64,000 bases of DNA from the NCBI GenBank assembly GCA_002700385.1, contig PADC01000002.1, positions 186,001-250,000 of the forward strand. Direction: 5' to 3'. The position numbers and the translations under genes are program-made. The notes beneath the pieces were generated by a model. It saw nothing but the letters and a program-made list of their open reading frames with translations. It was not told where the DNA came from and made no database searches. Below are positions 17,675-27,730 of this stretch, in pieces (the first letter of the stretch is position 1; each line of letters starts with the position of its first letter). This DNA is from Cycloclasticus sp. Its GTDB lineage: Bacteria > Pseudomonadota > Gammaproteobacteria > Methylococcales > Cycloclasticaceae.

Positions 17675-19354
17675 ATGTCATTTTTAACACTGAATAAAAT
17701 CTCCAAATCGTACGGCAGTGGCTCCTCAAAAACCGACGTACTCCATGATATTAACCTCGATATCAAGGAAGGTGAATTCGTTGCCATCGTTGGTTTTTCA
17801 GGCACCGGTAAAACAACCTTGATTTCAACCATCGCCGGACTCATACAACCCGACAGCGGTGAAGTGAAGCTTGAAAATAAACACGTTGACGGGCCAAGCG
17901 CCGAACGAGGCGTTGTTTTTCAAAGCTACTCGTTAATGCCTTGGTTAACAGTCAGCGGCAACGTTGCTCTCGCCGTTGATTCTGTTTTTTCCCATTTGTC
18001 CTCAGATGAACGTCAGCAGCGTATTGAGAAGTACATTGAGATGGTAGGGCTATCGCATGCAACAAACCGCTACCCGTCTGAGCTATCTGGCGGCATGCGT
18101 CAACGCGTTAATGTCGCTCGTGCGCTGGCGGCTAGCCCGCGGGTCTTATTGCTTGATGAACCCCTGAGTGCACTGGATGCATTAACAAGGGCTAATTTAC
18201 AAGATGAAATTGTTCGAATTTGGCAGCAGGAAAAGAAAACGGTCGTTTTGATTACCAATGATGTCGATGAAGGATTGATCATGGCAGATCGTATCATTCC
18301 TTTAAACCCAGGCCCTAAGGCCACCTTTGGCCCCGAGTTTATCGTAGACTTGCCTCGTCCTAGAGACAGAGCAGCCATGAACCACGATGAAAAATTTAAG
18401 TCCCTACGTGGTGAAATCACGCAGTACCTCATGCAAGTTGGCCAGCTAAATACGGATACCGGCTCTGATAATGTTATTGAGCTGCCAAACGTAAAACCAA
18501 ATACCAGTAATGATTTTACTGACAGCGGCGTCGAAGAACCTAATGCACTCAAGCCATTCAAAGACAACATCGGTGAAAAAAAGTATCTCGAATACTTCAA
18601 CTTGAAAAAAGTTTACCCAACACCTAAAGGCCCTTTAACGGTTGTAGAAGATTTTAATCTTAATATCCAAAAGGGTGAATTTATCTCCATTATTGGGCAT
18701 TCTGGCTGTGGGAAATCGACCGTACTTTCAATGACAGCGGGGCTCACCGATATCAGTGATGGCGGTGTTGTGCTAGACAAAAAAGAAGTGGATTCTGCTG
18801 GCCCTGATCGCGCCGTTGTCTTCCAGGCACCCAGTTTATTCCCATGGCTAAGCGCCAGAGAAAATGTCGCTTTAGGGGTTGAACGTGTGTACCCTCATGG
18901 AACGGCAGCTGAGAGAAAAGACATTGTAGATTACTACCTGAGTAAAGTCGGCTTAAGCGGGGCTTTAGATAAAAAAGCAGCCGAATTATCCAATGGCATG
19001 CGTCAACGTGTTGGCATTGCTCGAGCCTTTGCCCTTTCACCCAAGTTATTACTACTGGATGAACCTTTTGGCATGCTAGACTCCTTAACTCGCTGGGAGT
19101 TACAAGAAGTGCTTATGGAGGTTTGGACACGCACAAAAGTCACCGCCATTATGATTACGCATGATGTGGATGAAGCCATTTTACTGGCCGATCGCGTGGT
19201 GATGATGACCAATGGCCCCAACGCAAAAGTCGGCAAAGTCATGCAAGTCGATTTACCTCGACCACGGAGTCGTAAAGAGCTGGTAGCACACCCTGATTAC
19301 TATAAATACCGGGAAGAATTACTAAACTTCCTAGCCGAGTGTGATAACCACTAA
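17675..19354 (+). CDS. Nitrate ABC transporter ATPase with two fused nucleotide-binding domains (NrtC/NrtD-like)
   Basis: One 559-residue chain carries two ABC ATPase domains joined by a linker of about 65 residues (roughly 255-320). Domain 1 has Walker A GFSGTGKTT (40-48), signature LSGGMRQR and Walker B LLLDEPLSALD, but the H-loop His is replaced by Asn195 (ITNDVDEG). Domain 2 has Walker A GHSGCGKST (341-349), signature LSNGMRQR, LLLDEPFGMLD and an intact His496. It resembles a fusion of cyanobacterial NrtC and NrtD ATPases without the NrtC binding-protein domain. AGGGGAG precedes the ATG. One ATP site is probably degenerate. Confidence 0.88.
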   Translation: MSFLTLNKISKSYGSGSSKTDVLHDINLDIKEGEFVAIVGFSGTGKTTLISTIAGLIQPDSGEVKLENKHVDGPSAERGVVFQSYSLMPWLTVSGNVALAVDSVFSHLSSDERQQRIEKYIEMVGLSHATNRYPSELSGGMRQRVNVARALAASPRVLLLDEPLSALDALTRANLQDEIVRIWQQEKKTVVLITNDVDEGLIMADRIIPLNPGPKATFGPEFIVDLPRPRDRAAMNHDEKFKSLRGEITQYLMQVGQLNTDTGSDNVIELPNVKPNTSNDFTDSGVEEPNALKPFKDNIGEKKYLEYFNLKKVYPTPKGPLTVVEDFNLNIQKGEFISIIGHSGCGKSTVLSMTAGLTDISDGGVVLDKKEVDSAGPDRAVVFQAPSLFPWLSARENVALGVERVYPHGTAAERKDIVDYYLSKVGLSGALDKKAAELSNGMRQRVGIARAFALSPKLLLLDEPFGMLDSLTRWELQEVLMEVWTRTKVTAIMITHDVDEAILLADRVVMMTNGPNAKVGKVMQVDLPRPRSRKELVAHPDYYKYREELLNFLAECDNH

Positions 19355-19368
19355 TGAGATACTTACAC

Positions 19369-19400
19369 AGGTACGTTGGCGCGAAAACGTCAACGTACCT
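19369..19400 (+). terminator. Stem-loop after the nitrate transporter genes
   Basis: AGGTACGTTG and CAACGTACCT (19369-19378, 19391-19400) form a perfect ten-pair stem with a 12-base loop. There is no clear T-run after it, so it may stabilise the mRNA end; the T-rich bidirectional terminator at 19501-19532 lies further on. Confidence 0.5.
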
Positions 19401-19500
19401 GAATTATTTAACCAACCTCAAATCTATCTCAGTTAATTTATAGTACTTTCTTGAGAGTAATCCCTCTCTAGTTTTGACTATTGAATTAAAACAAGCATAA

Positions 19501-19532
19501 AAAAAGACCTACGGAAATTCATAGGTCTTTTT
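19501..19532 (-). terminator. Bidirectional terminator between the nrt unit and tRNA-Ile2/rpoD
   Basis: AAAAAGACCTA and TAGGTCTTTTT (19501-19511, 19522-19532) form a stem with a ten-base loop, A-rich on one side and T-rich on the other. It works in both directions, ending the minus-strand tRNA/rpoD transcript and any plus-strand read-through from the transporter genes. Confidence 0.85.
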
Positions 19533-19536
19533 TATT

Positions 19537-19613
19537 TGGTGGGCCTTGAAGGACTTGAACCTTCGACCAATGGATTATGAGTCCACTGCTCTAACCAACT
19601 GAGCTAAAGGCCC
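19537..19613 (-). tRNA. ileX: tRNA-Ile2, anticodon CAU (lysidine-modified)
   Basis: A 77-base tRNA including an encoded CCA. The acceptor stem is GGGCCTT/AAGGCCC, the anticodon loop reads CTCATAA and the T arm has GGTTCAAGTCC. CAU could mean Met, but the C4-G69 and C5-G68 acceptor pairs recognised by TilS, and the TTGGTCG variable region, match tRNA-Ile2 rather than elongator Met. It lies just downstream of rpoD on the same strand. Confidence 0.85.
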
Positions 19614-19620
19614 TTAGTTT

Positions 19621-21423
19621 TTATTCAGATGTATCGATAAAACTACGTAAATGTTCTGTTCTTGATGGATGTCTCAACTTACGAAGCGCCTTTGCTTCAA
19701 TTTGGCGAATTCGTTCACGCGTGACATCAAATTGCTTGCCCACTTCTTCCAGCGTATGGTCTGTGTTCATATTAATGCCAAAACGCATTCTGATCACTTT
19801 TGCTTCACGAGCCGTTAAACCGGCAAGAACCTCCTGCGTTGACTCTCTCAAACTCTCAATCGTAGCCGAATCAACCGGTGATACCGCATTGGCATCTTCA
19901 ATAAAATCACCTAGACTTGAGTCTTCATCATCACCTATTGGCGTGCCCATAGAAATAGGCTCTTTAGCTATTTTAAGTACTTTACGCACTTTATCTTCCG
20001 GCATTTCCATTTCTACCGCCAACTCCTCTGGCAATGCTTCGCGGCCTTTTTCTTGTAGAATTTGGCGTGAGATACGGTTCAGTTTGTTGATGGTTTCAAT
20101 CATATGAACGGGAATACGAATCGTTCTTGCCTGATCGGCAATTGAACGTGTAATCGCTTGGCGAATCCACCATGTGGCATAGGTAGAAAATTTATAACCC
20201 CGACGATATTCAAACTTATCAACAGCCTTCATCAAGCCGATATTACCTTCTTGAATAAGATCCAGGAACTGCAATCCTCGGTTTGTATATTTTTTAGCAA
20301 TGGAAATAACCAACCGCAAGTTTGCCTCAACCATTTCTTTTTTAGCCCGGCGCATTTTCGCCTCGCCAATGGATAAGCGACGGTTGATATCTTTAATTTC
20401 TGAAGTGACTAATTTGCTTTCATTCTCAACGTTAGAAAGCCTGACTTGTGCTTTTTGAATTTCGTTAAAATTCTCTTTTATACATGCAACATAAGGCTCA
20501 TCCGTTTTAAGGTGCTCCTCAAGCCAGGTCAGGTCACTTTCATTTTTCACAAAACCCGCAATAAATAACTTACGCGGCATTTTTGCTTGTTTTACACAAA
20601 TATCAATGATTGTTTTTTCTTGTGCTCTCACCAAATCGACACTCTGCTTCAACACATCACTGAGCATGGCAAAAAATCGAGGTGTAAATTTAAGCGCCAT
20701 GAACAAGAGCGCTAAATCATCAAACGCTTTTTGAGTTTTATCAGACGCATAACCTGCCTTATTGATAATTTTTTTGCAGCCCTCATACTTAGCGCTAATT
20801 TCATCAATACGAACTTGAACATCTGCAACGGTTATTGCTGGAACATCTGGCACCGCATCGTCTTTTGCAGCAGCAGGTTGCGTATAATCATAATCATCTT
20901 CGAGATCAACAAAATCTGGCAGATAATCGGCTAACCTCAGCTCTTTATTTTTAACTTTATCGAACACGTCAAAAAAGCATTCAACAACGGCCGGATAACG
21001 GACCAGTGCGGCCAGCATTTCATTTTGACCTTCTTCGATCCGCTTAGCGATATCAAGTTCACCTTCACGCGTTAGCAGGCCGACTGTTCCCATTTCGCGC
21101 ATGTACATGCGGACAGGGTCTGTCGTTCTACCTAATTCTTTATCAACGGTTGCCAAGGCAACAGCAGCCAGCTCTGCGGCAGCTGATTCATCTACAGATT
21201 CGCCCGCCGCGCCATCGGATACGGTATCTTCTTCCGGTGCTGTTTCGTGCACACCGATACCCATATCAGAAATCATCGTGATAATTTCTTCAATACGCTC
21301 TGGCTCCACATCTTGAGGCAGATGATCATTCACTTCAGCGTACGTTAGGTAGCCTTGTTCGTGCCCCATGCTGATAAGCGCTTTAATTTTTGAAGCCTGC
21401 TTTTTTTGCTGTTCTTTATCCAT
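19621..21423 (-). CDS. rpoD: RNA polymerase primary sigma factor (sigma-70)
   Basis: A full-length 600-residue RpoD. It begins with region 1.1, then region 1.2 with [20 protein letters not shown], a long non-conserved insert, region 2 ([20 protein letters not shown] and [10 protein letters not shown]), region 3 and region 4 ([19 protein letters not shown]) for the -35 element. An acidic Ala-rich stretch lies near residues 60-90. It is the last gene of the rpsU-yqeY-dnaG-rpoD block, 88 bases after dnaG, and is followed by tRNA-Ile2. Confidence 0.97.
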   Translation of the reverse strand: MDKEQQKKQASKIKALISMGHEQGYLTYAEVNDHLPQDVEPERIEEIITMISDMGIGVHETAPEEDTVSDGAAGESVDESAAAELAAVALATVDKELGRTTDPVRMYMREMGTVGLLTREGELDIAKRIEEGQNEMLAALVRYPAVVECFFDVFDKVKNKELRLADYLPDFVDLEDDYDYTQPAAAKDDAVPDVPAITVADVQVRIDEISAKYEGCKKIINKAGYASDKTQKAFDDLALLFMALKFTPRFFAMLSDVLKQSVDLVRAQEKTIIDICVKQAKMPRKLFIAGFVKNESDLTWLEEHLKTDEPYVACIKENFNEIQKAQVRLSNVENESKLVTSEIKDINRRLSIGEAKMRRAKKEMVEANLRLVISIAKKYTNRGLQFLDLIQEGNIGLMKAVDKFEYRRGYKFSTYATWWIRQAITRSIADQARTIRIPVHMIETINKLNRISRQILQEKGREALPEELAVEMEMPEDKVRKVLKIAKEPISMGTPIGDDEDSSLGDFIEDANAVSPVDSATIESLRESTQEVLAGLTAREAKVIRMRFGINMNTDHTLEEVGKQFDVTRERIRQIEAKALRKLRHPSRTEHLRSFIDTSE

Positions 21424-21510
21424 TACGTTCCCGTAAATTTTAAGTACAAATTTTCATCGACTGAACCGAATATTGTAGCAGATATTTGTAATTTATCTAC
21501 GCATCATAAT

Positions 21511-23235
21511 CTATTTTACTAATTCTCTAAGTTCATTTCTTTCTTCATCAGTCAAATGTTCTGATTTTGCCAATAACTGCTCATAACGGCTATGTTTTGC
21601 CTGTTCTTTAAGCCGCGAAATGGCTCCTAAAAACTCATGCTCTAACGACTCGCCAACTATCAGTCTCTCTTCAGCAAATAGTGCTCTCATTGTTTTTTCG
21701 AACTCACGTCCACGAAAGCGCTCTAATAACATCGCTGGAGACAGATCGTTTTGACTATTCATGGCCGATATTAGTTCCTTTAAAACCGACATACCGGGCA
21801 CTTCCAACTCGAGCCAATTTTCTTCCGTATTAATTTTTAGTGCCAACGCTGGCTCGTGAAGAATCAGCGTGATCAAATGCCGCATTGCCGACAAGGGGGC
21901 GACCCCCGTTTTGCGAACGGGTTGGCGTGTTCCAAATCGCGGCTTCGATAAGCTGGCAGCCTGCTCACGTTCTGTCTTCGTCAATCGTGCCAGTTGTTTT
22001 TTCATTAATTCTGCGAAAGCGCCTGCCGGCAAGGTATTAATCAGCGGCTTCGCCTGCTCCATGAAAGCGGCACGGCCTTCGATCGTCGTTAATGAATGCA
22101 GTGTCGCCAAATAATCAAAAAAATAAGTGGATAGCGGCACGGCGTGCTCAATTAATTGCTCAAAATGTGCTGCCCCTTTCTTGCGGATTAGACTATCTGG
22201 ATCATCACCCTCATCGAGTAACAGTACTTTTATCTGTCGACTGCTGCGTAATGCCGGTAACGCATTGGTAACCGCTCTCCAAGCCGCTTTTCGCCCTGCT
22301 GAGTCGCCATCCATGCAAATCACCAGCTCGGATACCGAACGAAATAACAGATCAATATGTTCTCGTGTTATTGCTGTGCCTAAAGCCGCAACGGCGTTCT
22401 TGATACCCTGCTGATAAAGTGAAATGACATCCAGGTATCCTTCGACAAGGATAATTCGTTGGATTTTATTCGACGACTTCAGCACTTCAAACAAGCCATA
22501 CACTTCTCGCCCTTTGTGATACAGCGGCGTCTCTGGAGAATTTAAATACTTCGGCTCACCGTTATCTACAACACGTCCACCAAAACCCACTGTTTGCCCA
22601 CGCTTATTGCGGATCGGGAAAATAATGCGCTCTCGAAACCGGTCATATGTTCTATTATTATCATTTGTCGTAACCAGTCCTAATTCACGTAATTGACCCA
22701 AAAGAGTCTCATTTGCACCCATTGACGAGAGCAGGTTATCCCAACCCGGTGGCGCAAAGCCCAATTGAAACGCTTTAGCAACTTCACCCGTCAACCCTCT
22801 GTTTCTTAGATAACCGGTTGCTCGTTCAGCAGCACTGTGCTGGCGTAATTGCTGCTGATAAAACTCACTGACCTTTTCATTCATGGCGAACAAAGGGGTT
22901 AAGTCTCGTTTTGGTTGCTCTGGCTCAAAACCTTGCTCTCGAACGACCTCTATTCCACATCGGTTTGCCAGCTCCTCTACCGCCTCGACAAAACTCAGGT
23001 GACTATATTCCATCAAAAAACCAATGGCCGAACCGCTCTCACCGCAACCAAAACAGTGATAAAACTGCTTATCCTGACTTACTGTGAAACTCGGGGTTTT
23101 TTCATCATGAAAAGGACAGCATGCGGAATAATTCGCACCTTTCTTTTTTAATGGCACCAGGCTATCAATCACATCAACGATATCGGTACGTGCCAATAGA
23201 TCATCAATAAAATGTTGAGGGATTCGGCCAGCCAT
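21511..23235 (-). CDS. dnaG: DNA primase
   Basis: A 574-residue DnaG that makes RNA primers at the replication fork. The N-terminal zinc finger (CPFHDEKTPSF with HCFGCG, residues 39-65) is followed by the RNA polymerase core with the TOPRIM segment VEGYLDVISLYQQG and CMDGDSAGR, and a C-terminal helicase-binding domain that binds DnaB. It lies between yqeY and rpoD in the classical macromolecular synthesis order. Confidence 0.96.
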   Translation of the reverse strand: MAGRIPQHFIDDLLARTDIVDVIDSLVPLKKKGANYSACCPFHDEKTPSFTVSQDKQFYHCFGCGESGSAIGFLMEYSHLSFVEAVEELANRCGIEVVREQGFEPEQPKRDLTPLFAMNEKVSEFYQQQLRQHSAAERATGYLRNRGLTGEVAKAFQLGFAPPGWDNLLSSMGANETLLGQLRELGLVTTNDNNRTYDRFRERIIFPIRNKRGQTVGFGGRVVDNGEPKYLNSPETPLYHKGREVYGLFEVLKSSNKIQRIILVEGYLDVISLYQQGIKNAVAALGTAITREHIDLLFRSVSELVICMDGDSAGRKAAWRAVTNALPALRSSRQIKVLLLDEGDDPDSLIRKKGAAHFEQLIEHAVPLSTYFFDYLATLHSLTTIEGRAAFMEQAKPLINTLPAGAFAELMKKQLARLTKTEREQAASLSKPRFGTRQPVRKTGVAPLSAMRHLITLILHEPALALKINTEENWLELEVPGMSVLKELISAMNSQNDLSPAMLLERFRGREFEKTMRALFAEERLIVGESLEHEFLGAISRLKEQAKHSRYEQLLAKSEHLTDEERNELRELVK

Positions 23236-23379
23236 GTTTACGGTGATTTGTGTACCCTATGTTTCTCATTTGAAAGCATAGACTAGATTAACAAGCTTTA
23301 AGGCTTTTTTATAGGTTGGTGTATTGTCAGCAACTGATGATCCTGGCTTTGTAGAGCGAGGAGCTCTATAGGCTTAACG

Positions 23380-23838
23380 TTAGGAGAGTTTTGCTTTTAT
23401 TTTTCCGCTTGCGGCACCAACATCAGCTCGACCTTGCAACTGTGGCCGAAGAATACCCATGACTTTACCCATGTCTTTCATGCCTTCAGCACCGGAATCG
23501 CTGATCGCCTGATCAATCAACTGATCAATCTCCGATTCTGTTAATTGCTGAGGCAGGTATTGCTGAATGATCAGCGTTTCTTTTTGCTCTATTACGGACA
23601 GATCATCACGACCGGCCTTATCATACGCCTCTATCGAGTCACGGCGCTGCTTGACCATTTTATCTAATAACTGAAGGACTTGCGCATCATCCAGCTCTGT
23701 GCGCTCATCCACTTCTTTTTGTTTGATTGCGGCGAGTATTAACCGAATAACACTCAGCTTTTCTTTTTCTTTTGCTTTCATCGCCTGCTTCATATCCTCA
23801 CGAATACGAAGCGATAAAGCGTTTACAGGGTCGCTCAT
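23380..23838 (-). CDS. GatB/YqeY domain protein
   Basis: A 152-residue stand-alone YqeY protein, related to the C-terminal tail domain of GatB, the tRNA amidotransferase subunit. Typical features are the N-terminal helices RIREDMKQAMKAKEKEKLSV and the C-terminal segment MGKVMGILRPQLQGRADVG, which contacts tRNA in GatB. Its role as a free protein is not settled. It lies 26 bases after rpsU and before dnaG, a common arrangement in gammaproteobacteria. Confidence 0.9.
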   Translation of the reverse strand: MSDPVNALSLRIREDMKQAMKAKEKEKLSVIRLILAAIKQKEVDERTELDDAQVLQLLDKMVKQRRDSIEAYDKAGRDDLSVIEQKETLIIQQYLPQQLTESEIDQLIDQAISDSGAEGMKDMGKVMGILRPQLQGRADVGAASGKIKAKLS

Positions 23839-23864
23839 GATATTAGCGATACAAAAAGTAAAAT

Positions 23865-24092
23865 TTAGCTGCGACCGCGACGAAGGTTGTTTAACGCACG
23901 ACGAGTACGAGATAACCCTTTGAGATGGCGTTTTACAGCGGCCGCTGCTTTACGCTTGCGTTCTGCTGTTGGCTTTTCATAAAACTCACGCTTACGTGAC
24001 TCAGCCAAAACACCGGCTCTTTCGCATGTGCGCTTAAAACGGCGCAATGCAAAATCAAATGGTTCGTTATCTTTAACGCGAACTGAAGGCAT
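23865..24092 (-). CDS. rpsU: 30S ribosomal protein S21
   Basis: A 75-residue basic protein matching S21 through its length: [20 protein letters not shown], the [18 protein letters not shown] region and an Arg/Lys-rich tail. The frame is open further upstream, but the ATG at 24092 gives the canonical S21 start. It heads the rpsU-yqeY-dnaG-rpoD block and diverges from tsaD, as in many gammaproteobacteria. Confidence 0.96.
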   Translation of the reverse strand: MPSVRVKDNEPFDFALRRFKRTCERAGVLAESRKREFYEKPTAERKRKAAAAVKRHLKGLSRTRRALNNLRRGRS

Positions 24093-24310
24093 GTATTTCT
24101 CTCTTCTTAAATTAAAGTTAGGTGTAAAAGGATGGCGGATTATACACGTAGCGCTATCCCATGCCAACACTTATAGGCCAACAATATAGACCGAGGTATA
24201 AAAACCACGTGCATATCAAACCTGACCTTCAAGTGTCAGATCATTAAAGCGAAACCAATAACCTATGCGTATAATACGAATTTTTGCGACGCGTTAAGCG
24301 ACCAACATTA

Positions 24311-25345
24311 ATGACGAATCAACCCCAACTGATACTTGGCATTGAAACATCCTGCGACGAAACGGGCGTTGCACTCTATGGCGACAAGGGCTTACTGGCC
24401 GATGCACTGTATAGCCAGATCGAGATGCATGCAGAATACGGCGGCGTGGTACCTGAACTGGCTTCGCGGGATCACGTGCGCAAATTAATCCCGTTGATTG
24501 AACAATGCGTTACCAAAGCTCACGTAACTCGCGAAGACTTAACCGGTATCGCATACACTACCGGACCGGGGCTCATAGGCGCTTTATTTGCGGGCGTTAG
24601 TGTAGCGCGGAGTTTAGCTTATGCATTGAACATTCCTTCCATCGGCGTGCATCATATGGAAGGACACCTGTTAGCCCCTATGCTCGAAAATAACCCGCCC
24701 TCGTTCCCTTTTGTAGCCCTGTTGGTCTCAGGTGGTCACACTCAACTCATTAAGGTAGGTCAAGTTGGTGAGTACGAATTATTAGGAGAGTCTTTGGATG
24801 ATGCGGCCGGTGAAGCCTTTGATAAAACGGCCAAACTGCTCAAATTAGGCTACCCAGGTGGCCCTGCTTTAGCTGCTTGCGCTGAAAAGGGGAACCCCAA
24901 ACGATTTAATTTTCCTCGCCCAATGACCAATCGCCCCGGTCTTGATTTTAGCTTTAGCGGGCTAAAAACATTTGCTCTTACAACCAGTCAACAAAATACC
25001 CTCGACGAACAAACCTGTGCCGACATTGCCAGAGCCTTTGAAGAGGCGGTTGCAGAGACCTTGGCCATCAAGTGCAAGCGCGCTTTAATGCAAACTGGGC
25101 TGTCTACTTTAGTGGTAGCCGGTGGCGTTAGTGCAAATAAACGTTTACGATCAACACTCAACCAAATGGGAAAGGAAACTGGCGCTGAGATTTTTTACCC
25201 TCGCCATGAATTTTGTACCGACAATGGCGCCATGATCGCTTTCGCTGGTTATCAACGCTTATTAGCTGGTGAACACGACGCCCTTCATATTAAAGCGCGA
25301 CCCCGCTGGCCTTTATCAGAACTCAACCTGCCTCAAAAAAAATAA
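24311..25345 (+). CDS. tsaD: tRNA N6-adenosine threonylcarbamoyltransferase
   Basis: A 344-residue TsaD/Gcp of the ASKHA fold, which forms t6A37 in tRNAs reading ANN codons together with TsaB, TsaC and TsaE. It starts [17 protein letters not shown], has the metal-binding HHMEGH, the SGGHTQL nucleotide loop and the late [10 protein letters not shown]. The ATG at 24311 gives the family start; an upstream in-frame TTG is unlikely. It diverges from rpsU and is followed 11 bases later by folB. Confidence 0.95.
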   Translation: MTNQPQLILGIETSCDETGVALYGDKGLLADALYSQIEMHAEYGGVVPELASRDHVRKLIPLIEQCVTKAHVTREDLTGIAYTTGPGLIGALFAGVSVARSLAYALNIPSIGVHHMEGHLLAPMLENNPPSFPFVALLVSGGHTQLIKVGQVGEYELLGESLDDAAGEAFDKTAKLLKLGYPGGPALAACAEKGNPKRFNFPRPMTNRPGLDFSFSGLKTFALTTSQQNTLDEQTCADIARAFEEAVAETLAIKCKRALMQTGLSTLVVAGGVSANKRLRSTLNQMGKETGAEIFYPRHEFCTDNGAMIAFAGYQRLLAGEHDALHIKARPRWPLSELNLPQKK

Positions 25346-25356
25346 ACAAGGAACGC

Positions 25357-25716
25357 ATGGACATTATTTTCTTACGAAATCTTCGCATAGAAACCGTTAT
25401 CGGTATTTTTGATTGGGAGCGAACAATAAAGCAAACTGTTTTTTTTGATATTGAAATGGCCACCGATATAAAAAAAGCCGCTGCCAGTGATCATATCAAT
25501 GATACTTTAGATTATAAATCCCTATCGAAAGCTGTGATTGCTTTTGTCGAGAAAAGTCATTTTCAGCTCGTTGAAACCCTGGCAGAAAGAGTGGCTGAAC
25601 TCATTATCAATGACTTCAATGTCCCGTGGTTAAGGCTAACGTTAAACAAAAAAGGCGCTTTACGTCACGCCGATGACGTTGGCATCATAATTGAGCGTGG
25701 AACAAAACCCCAGTGA
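25357..25716 (+). CDS. folB: Dihydroneopterin aldolase
   Basis: A 119-residue FolB that cleaves 7,8-dihydroneopterin to 6-hydroxymethyl-dihydropterin in folate synthesis. It has the family core IGIFDWERTIKQ, the LDYKSLSKAV helix and the active-site segment VETLAERVAELI with the conserved Glu. Its stop overlaps the GTG of folK by one codon, so the two are translationally coupled. Confidence 0.94.
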   Translation: MDIIFLRNLRIETVIGIFDWERTIKQTVFFDIEMATDIKKAAASDHINDTLDYKSLSKAVIAFVEKSHFQLVETLAERVAELIINDFNVPWLRLTLNKKGALRHADDVGIIIERGTKPQ

Positions 25717-26204
25717 CAACTGTTTACCTCAGCATTGGTAGCAATATTGAACGCGAAAAACATATTCGTGCGGGCATTCTGGCCTTAAAAGAACAATTTG
25801 GTCACATCACCTTGTCCAGTGTTTACGAATCGGACGCTGTTGGTTTTGATGGTCACCCTTTTTTAAATTTAATAGCCGCTTTTGAAACCGATTTGACGCC
25901 CACGCAAGTCGACACGATATTAGACACCATTGAAAAGGATAATGGCCGCACCCATGATCAGAAAAAGTTCAACCCACGTACCTTAGATTTAGACTTAGTG
26001 TTATACGGCGACTATATCAGCTCAAACCCCAAGCTCGAAATTCCACGAAGCGAAATTACCCGTTATGCTTTTGTTTTAGAGCCCCTGGCTGAAATTGCAG
26101 CCCACCTGAAGCACCCGATCCTGTCTAAGTCTTACGAACAGCTTTGGCAAGACTTTGATAAAACAAATATCGTACAAAAACGCATTCAATTTAAGTGGGA
26201 TTAA
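25713..26204 (+). CDS. folK: HPPK: 2-amino-4-hydroxy-6-hydroxymethyldihydropteridine pyrophosphokinase
   Basis: A 163-residue FolK that transfers pyrophosphate from ATP to the product of FolB. It starts at a GTG within the folB stop region. Hallmarks are YLSIGSNIEREKHI, the substrate loop SVYESDAVGF, and the magnesium-binding FNPRTLDLDLVLYGD. It converges with the pteridine reductase gene with a four-base overlap of 3' ends. Confidence 0.94.
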   Translation: MTTVYLSIGSNIEREKHIRAGILALKEQFGHITLSSVYESDAVGFDGHPFLNLIAAFETDLTPTQVDTILDTIEKDNGRTHDQKKFNPRTLDLDLVLYGDYISSNPKLEIPRSEITRYAFVLEPLAEIAAHLKHPILSKSYEQLWQDFDKTNIVQKRIQFKWD

Positions 26205-26935
26205 ATTAAACTTTTCCCGCCATCAACCGCAATCACCTGCCCTGTAATATACCGGCCTTTTTCAGCTAAGAACAAGACCGTTTCTGCAATATCTTGGGGG
26301 GAGCCTTGCCGCTGTAGCGGGATACGGGCCATCAATTCTTCTCTTAGTTCATTCGACGCATTTTCTGGCCATAAAATAACCCCCGGCGATACCCCATTCA
26401 CACGAATATCTGGCGCCAGTTCTTTTGCCAACGACTTGGTCAGTGCAGATAAACCGGCCTTTGCCGTACTATAAATTGGGTAGTCTGATAGCGAACGTTC
26501 GGCATAAATATCAACCACATTGACCACGCAACCCTGCGTTTTTTTTAACGCGTCAACACTCGACTTAGTGATAAAAAACGGGGCTTTCAAATTACTCCCC
26601 ATCAAATCATTCCATTGATCTTCGCTAGCTTCCTCTATCGGCGTTTGATAGAAAGTAGACGCGTTATTAATTAAAACATCTATCCGCCCAACTTTGCCAA
26701 TAACCTCTTGTACCAACAACTCAATTTGCCTCACCGATTGCAAATCCGCCTGTAACGCCCAAGCCGAGCCTTTTCGCTCACGATTGAACAAAGCGGCAAG
26801 GTTGTTCGCTTCATCAGCTGAATGTTGATAGTGGATAACCACCCCATAGCCTGCGTGATGGAATGTTGTTGCGATTTGCGCGCCTATTCGTCGCGCCGCC
26901 CCCGTAATCAAGACTATTTTCTGTAAATCGGACAC
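26201..26935 (-). CDS. Pteridine reductase-like short-chain dehydrogenase (FolM/PTR1 type)
   Basis: A 244-residue SDR with the cofactor motif TGAARRIGAQIA, the Arg following the Gly motif favouring NADPH as in FolM/PTR1, the NNAS strand (INNASTFYQTP), and the active site D-x-Y-Y-K in DVYAERSLSDYPIYSTAKAG. It reduces dihydro- and other pterins in known relatives. Its place next to folB-folK supports a pterin/folate role. The late VDGGKSLI is the usual SDR end. Confidence 0.85.
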   Translation of the reverse strand: MSDLQKIVLITGAARRIGAQIATTFHHAGYGVVIHYQHSADEANNLAALFNRERKGSAWALQADLQSVRQIELLVQEVIGKVGRIDVLINNASTFYQTPIEEASEDQWNDLMGSNLKAPFFITKSSVDALKKTQGCVVNVVDIYAERSLSDYPIYSTAKAGLSALTKSLAKELAPDIRVNGVSPGVILWPENASNELREELMARIPLQRQGSPQDIAETVLFLAEKGRYITGQVIAVDGGKSLI

Positions 26936-26988
26936 ACCGTCTCCAAAATAAACTAAAATTTCAACAAGAACATGTTACTGAATACCGA

Positions 26989-27681
26989 ATGCAAAACCGA
27001 CTTTTATCTTTGCTTTTTTTTCCTATTTTATTAGCCTCTTGCGCTCAAGTACCTAATCAAAAAGGCCACCATTATGAGTACTTTAATCTGAGTGCGATAG
27101 GGAAAACCGATATTGATATGGTCGCTGACACCCACGTGAAGCTCACCATAAATCAGTTGAAACTGTTAGCAGTAAAGTTATACAAACGTAACCCGCGCGA
27201 ATGGAAAAAAGCCAAGCTAAAATCCAGAGAAGCCGCTGTCGCACGTATTTTTAGCCAACCCTTTCCAGTCGTTAACGGCAAACATAGCGTCGACAGTATA
27301 CGACTCGCTTTTGATGAGCAGTATCAAGGTGATCGAGTATTGGCTTTCATATCAGGCTTAGGCAGCATGCTAACCCTTTCATATAATGGCAAAAGAGAGT
27401 TCTACCTGTTTGACAGTTTGGATGCTCAACGCCTCTACAATGGTGCACGCAACATTGAGGTTGCTTCATGGTTACTGCAAACTAAAAAAAAACGTAATGG
27501 AGACTTCTTTTTACTCAGCTCTGGGCAGGGAATAACCACTACTAACCGCAGTTACGATCGTTTGTTCGGAAAACTCATAGGCCAACAAGACTTATTAGCG
27601 CAAATTATTGCCACGAAAAATCACCGCACAATAAAAAACGTTATTCAATCGGCGGCCCGTTTCGTTTTTCTACCTGTTTAG
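26989..27681 (+). CDS. Predicted lipoprotein of unknown function
   Basis: A 230-residue protein with a clear lipoprotein signal: basic start, hydrophobic core and lipobox LLASC around residues 14-18, so Cys18 should be lipidated. The mature part is basic and mixed alpha/beta, with FISGLGSMLTLSYNGKREFY in the middle. I do not recognise a family. It stands alone between the divergent pteridine reductase and convergent cca genes. Confidence 0.75.
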   Translation: MQNRLLSLLFFPILLASCAQVPNQKGHHYEYFNLSAIGKTDIDMVADTHVKLTINQLKLLAVKLYKRNPREWKKAKLKSREAAVARIFSQPFPVVNGKHSVDSIRLAFDEQYQGDRVLAFISGLGSMLTLSYNGKREFYLFDSLDAQRLYNGARNIEVASWLLQTKKKRNGDFFLLSSGQGITTTNRSYDRLFGKLIGQQDLLAQIIATKNHRTIKNVIQSAARFVFLPV

Positions 27682-27730
27682 CTTTTAAAAAGCACCTTTT
27701 TGAAACAGATCACCGTGAAAAAAGCACCCA

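Noticed and set aside
19537-19613. Elongator tRNA-Met
   Set aside because: The anticodon is CAU, but the C4-G69/C5-G68 pairs and the variable region fit tRNA-Ile2 better.
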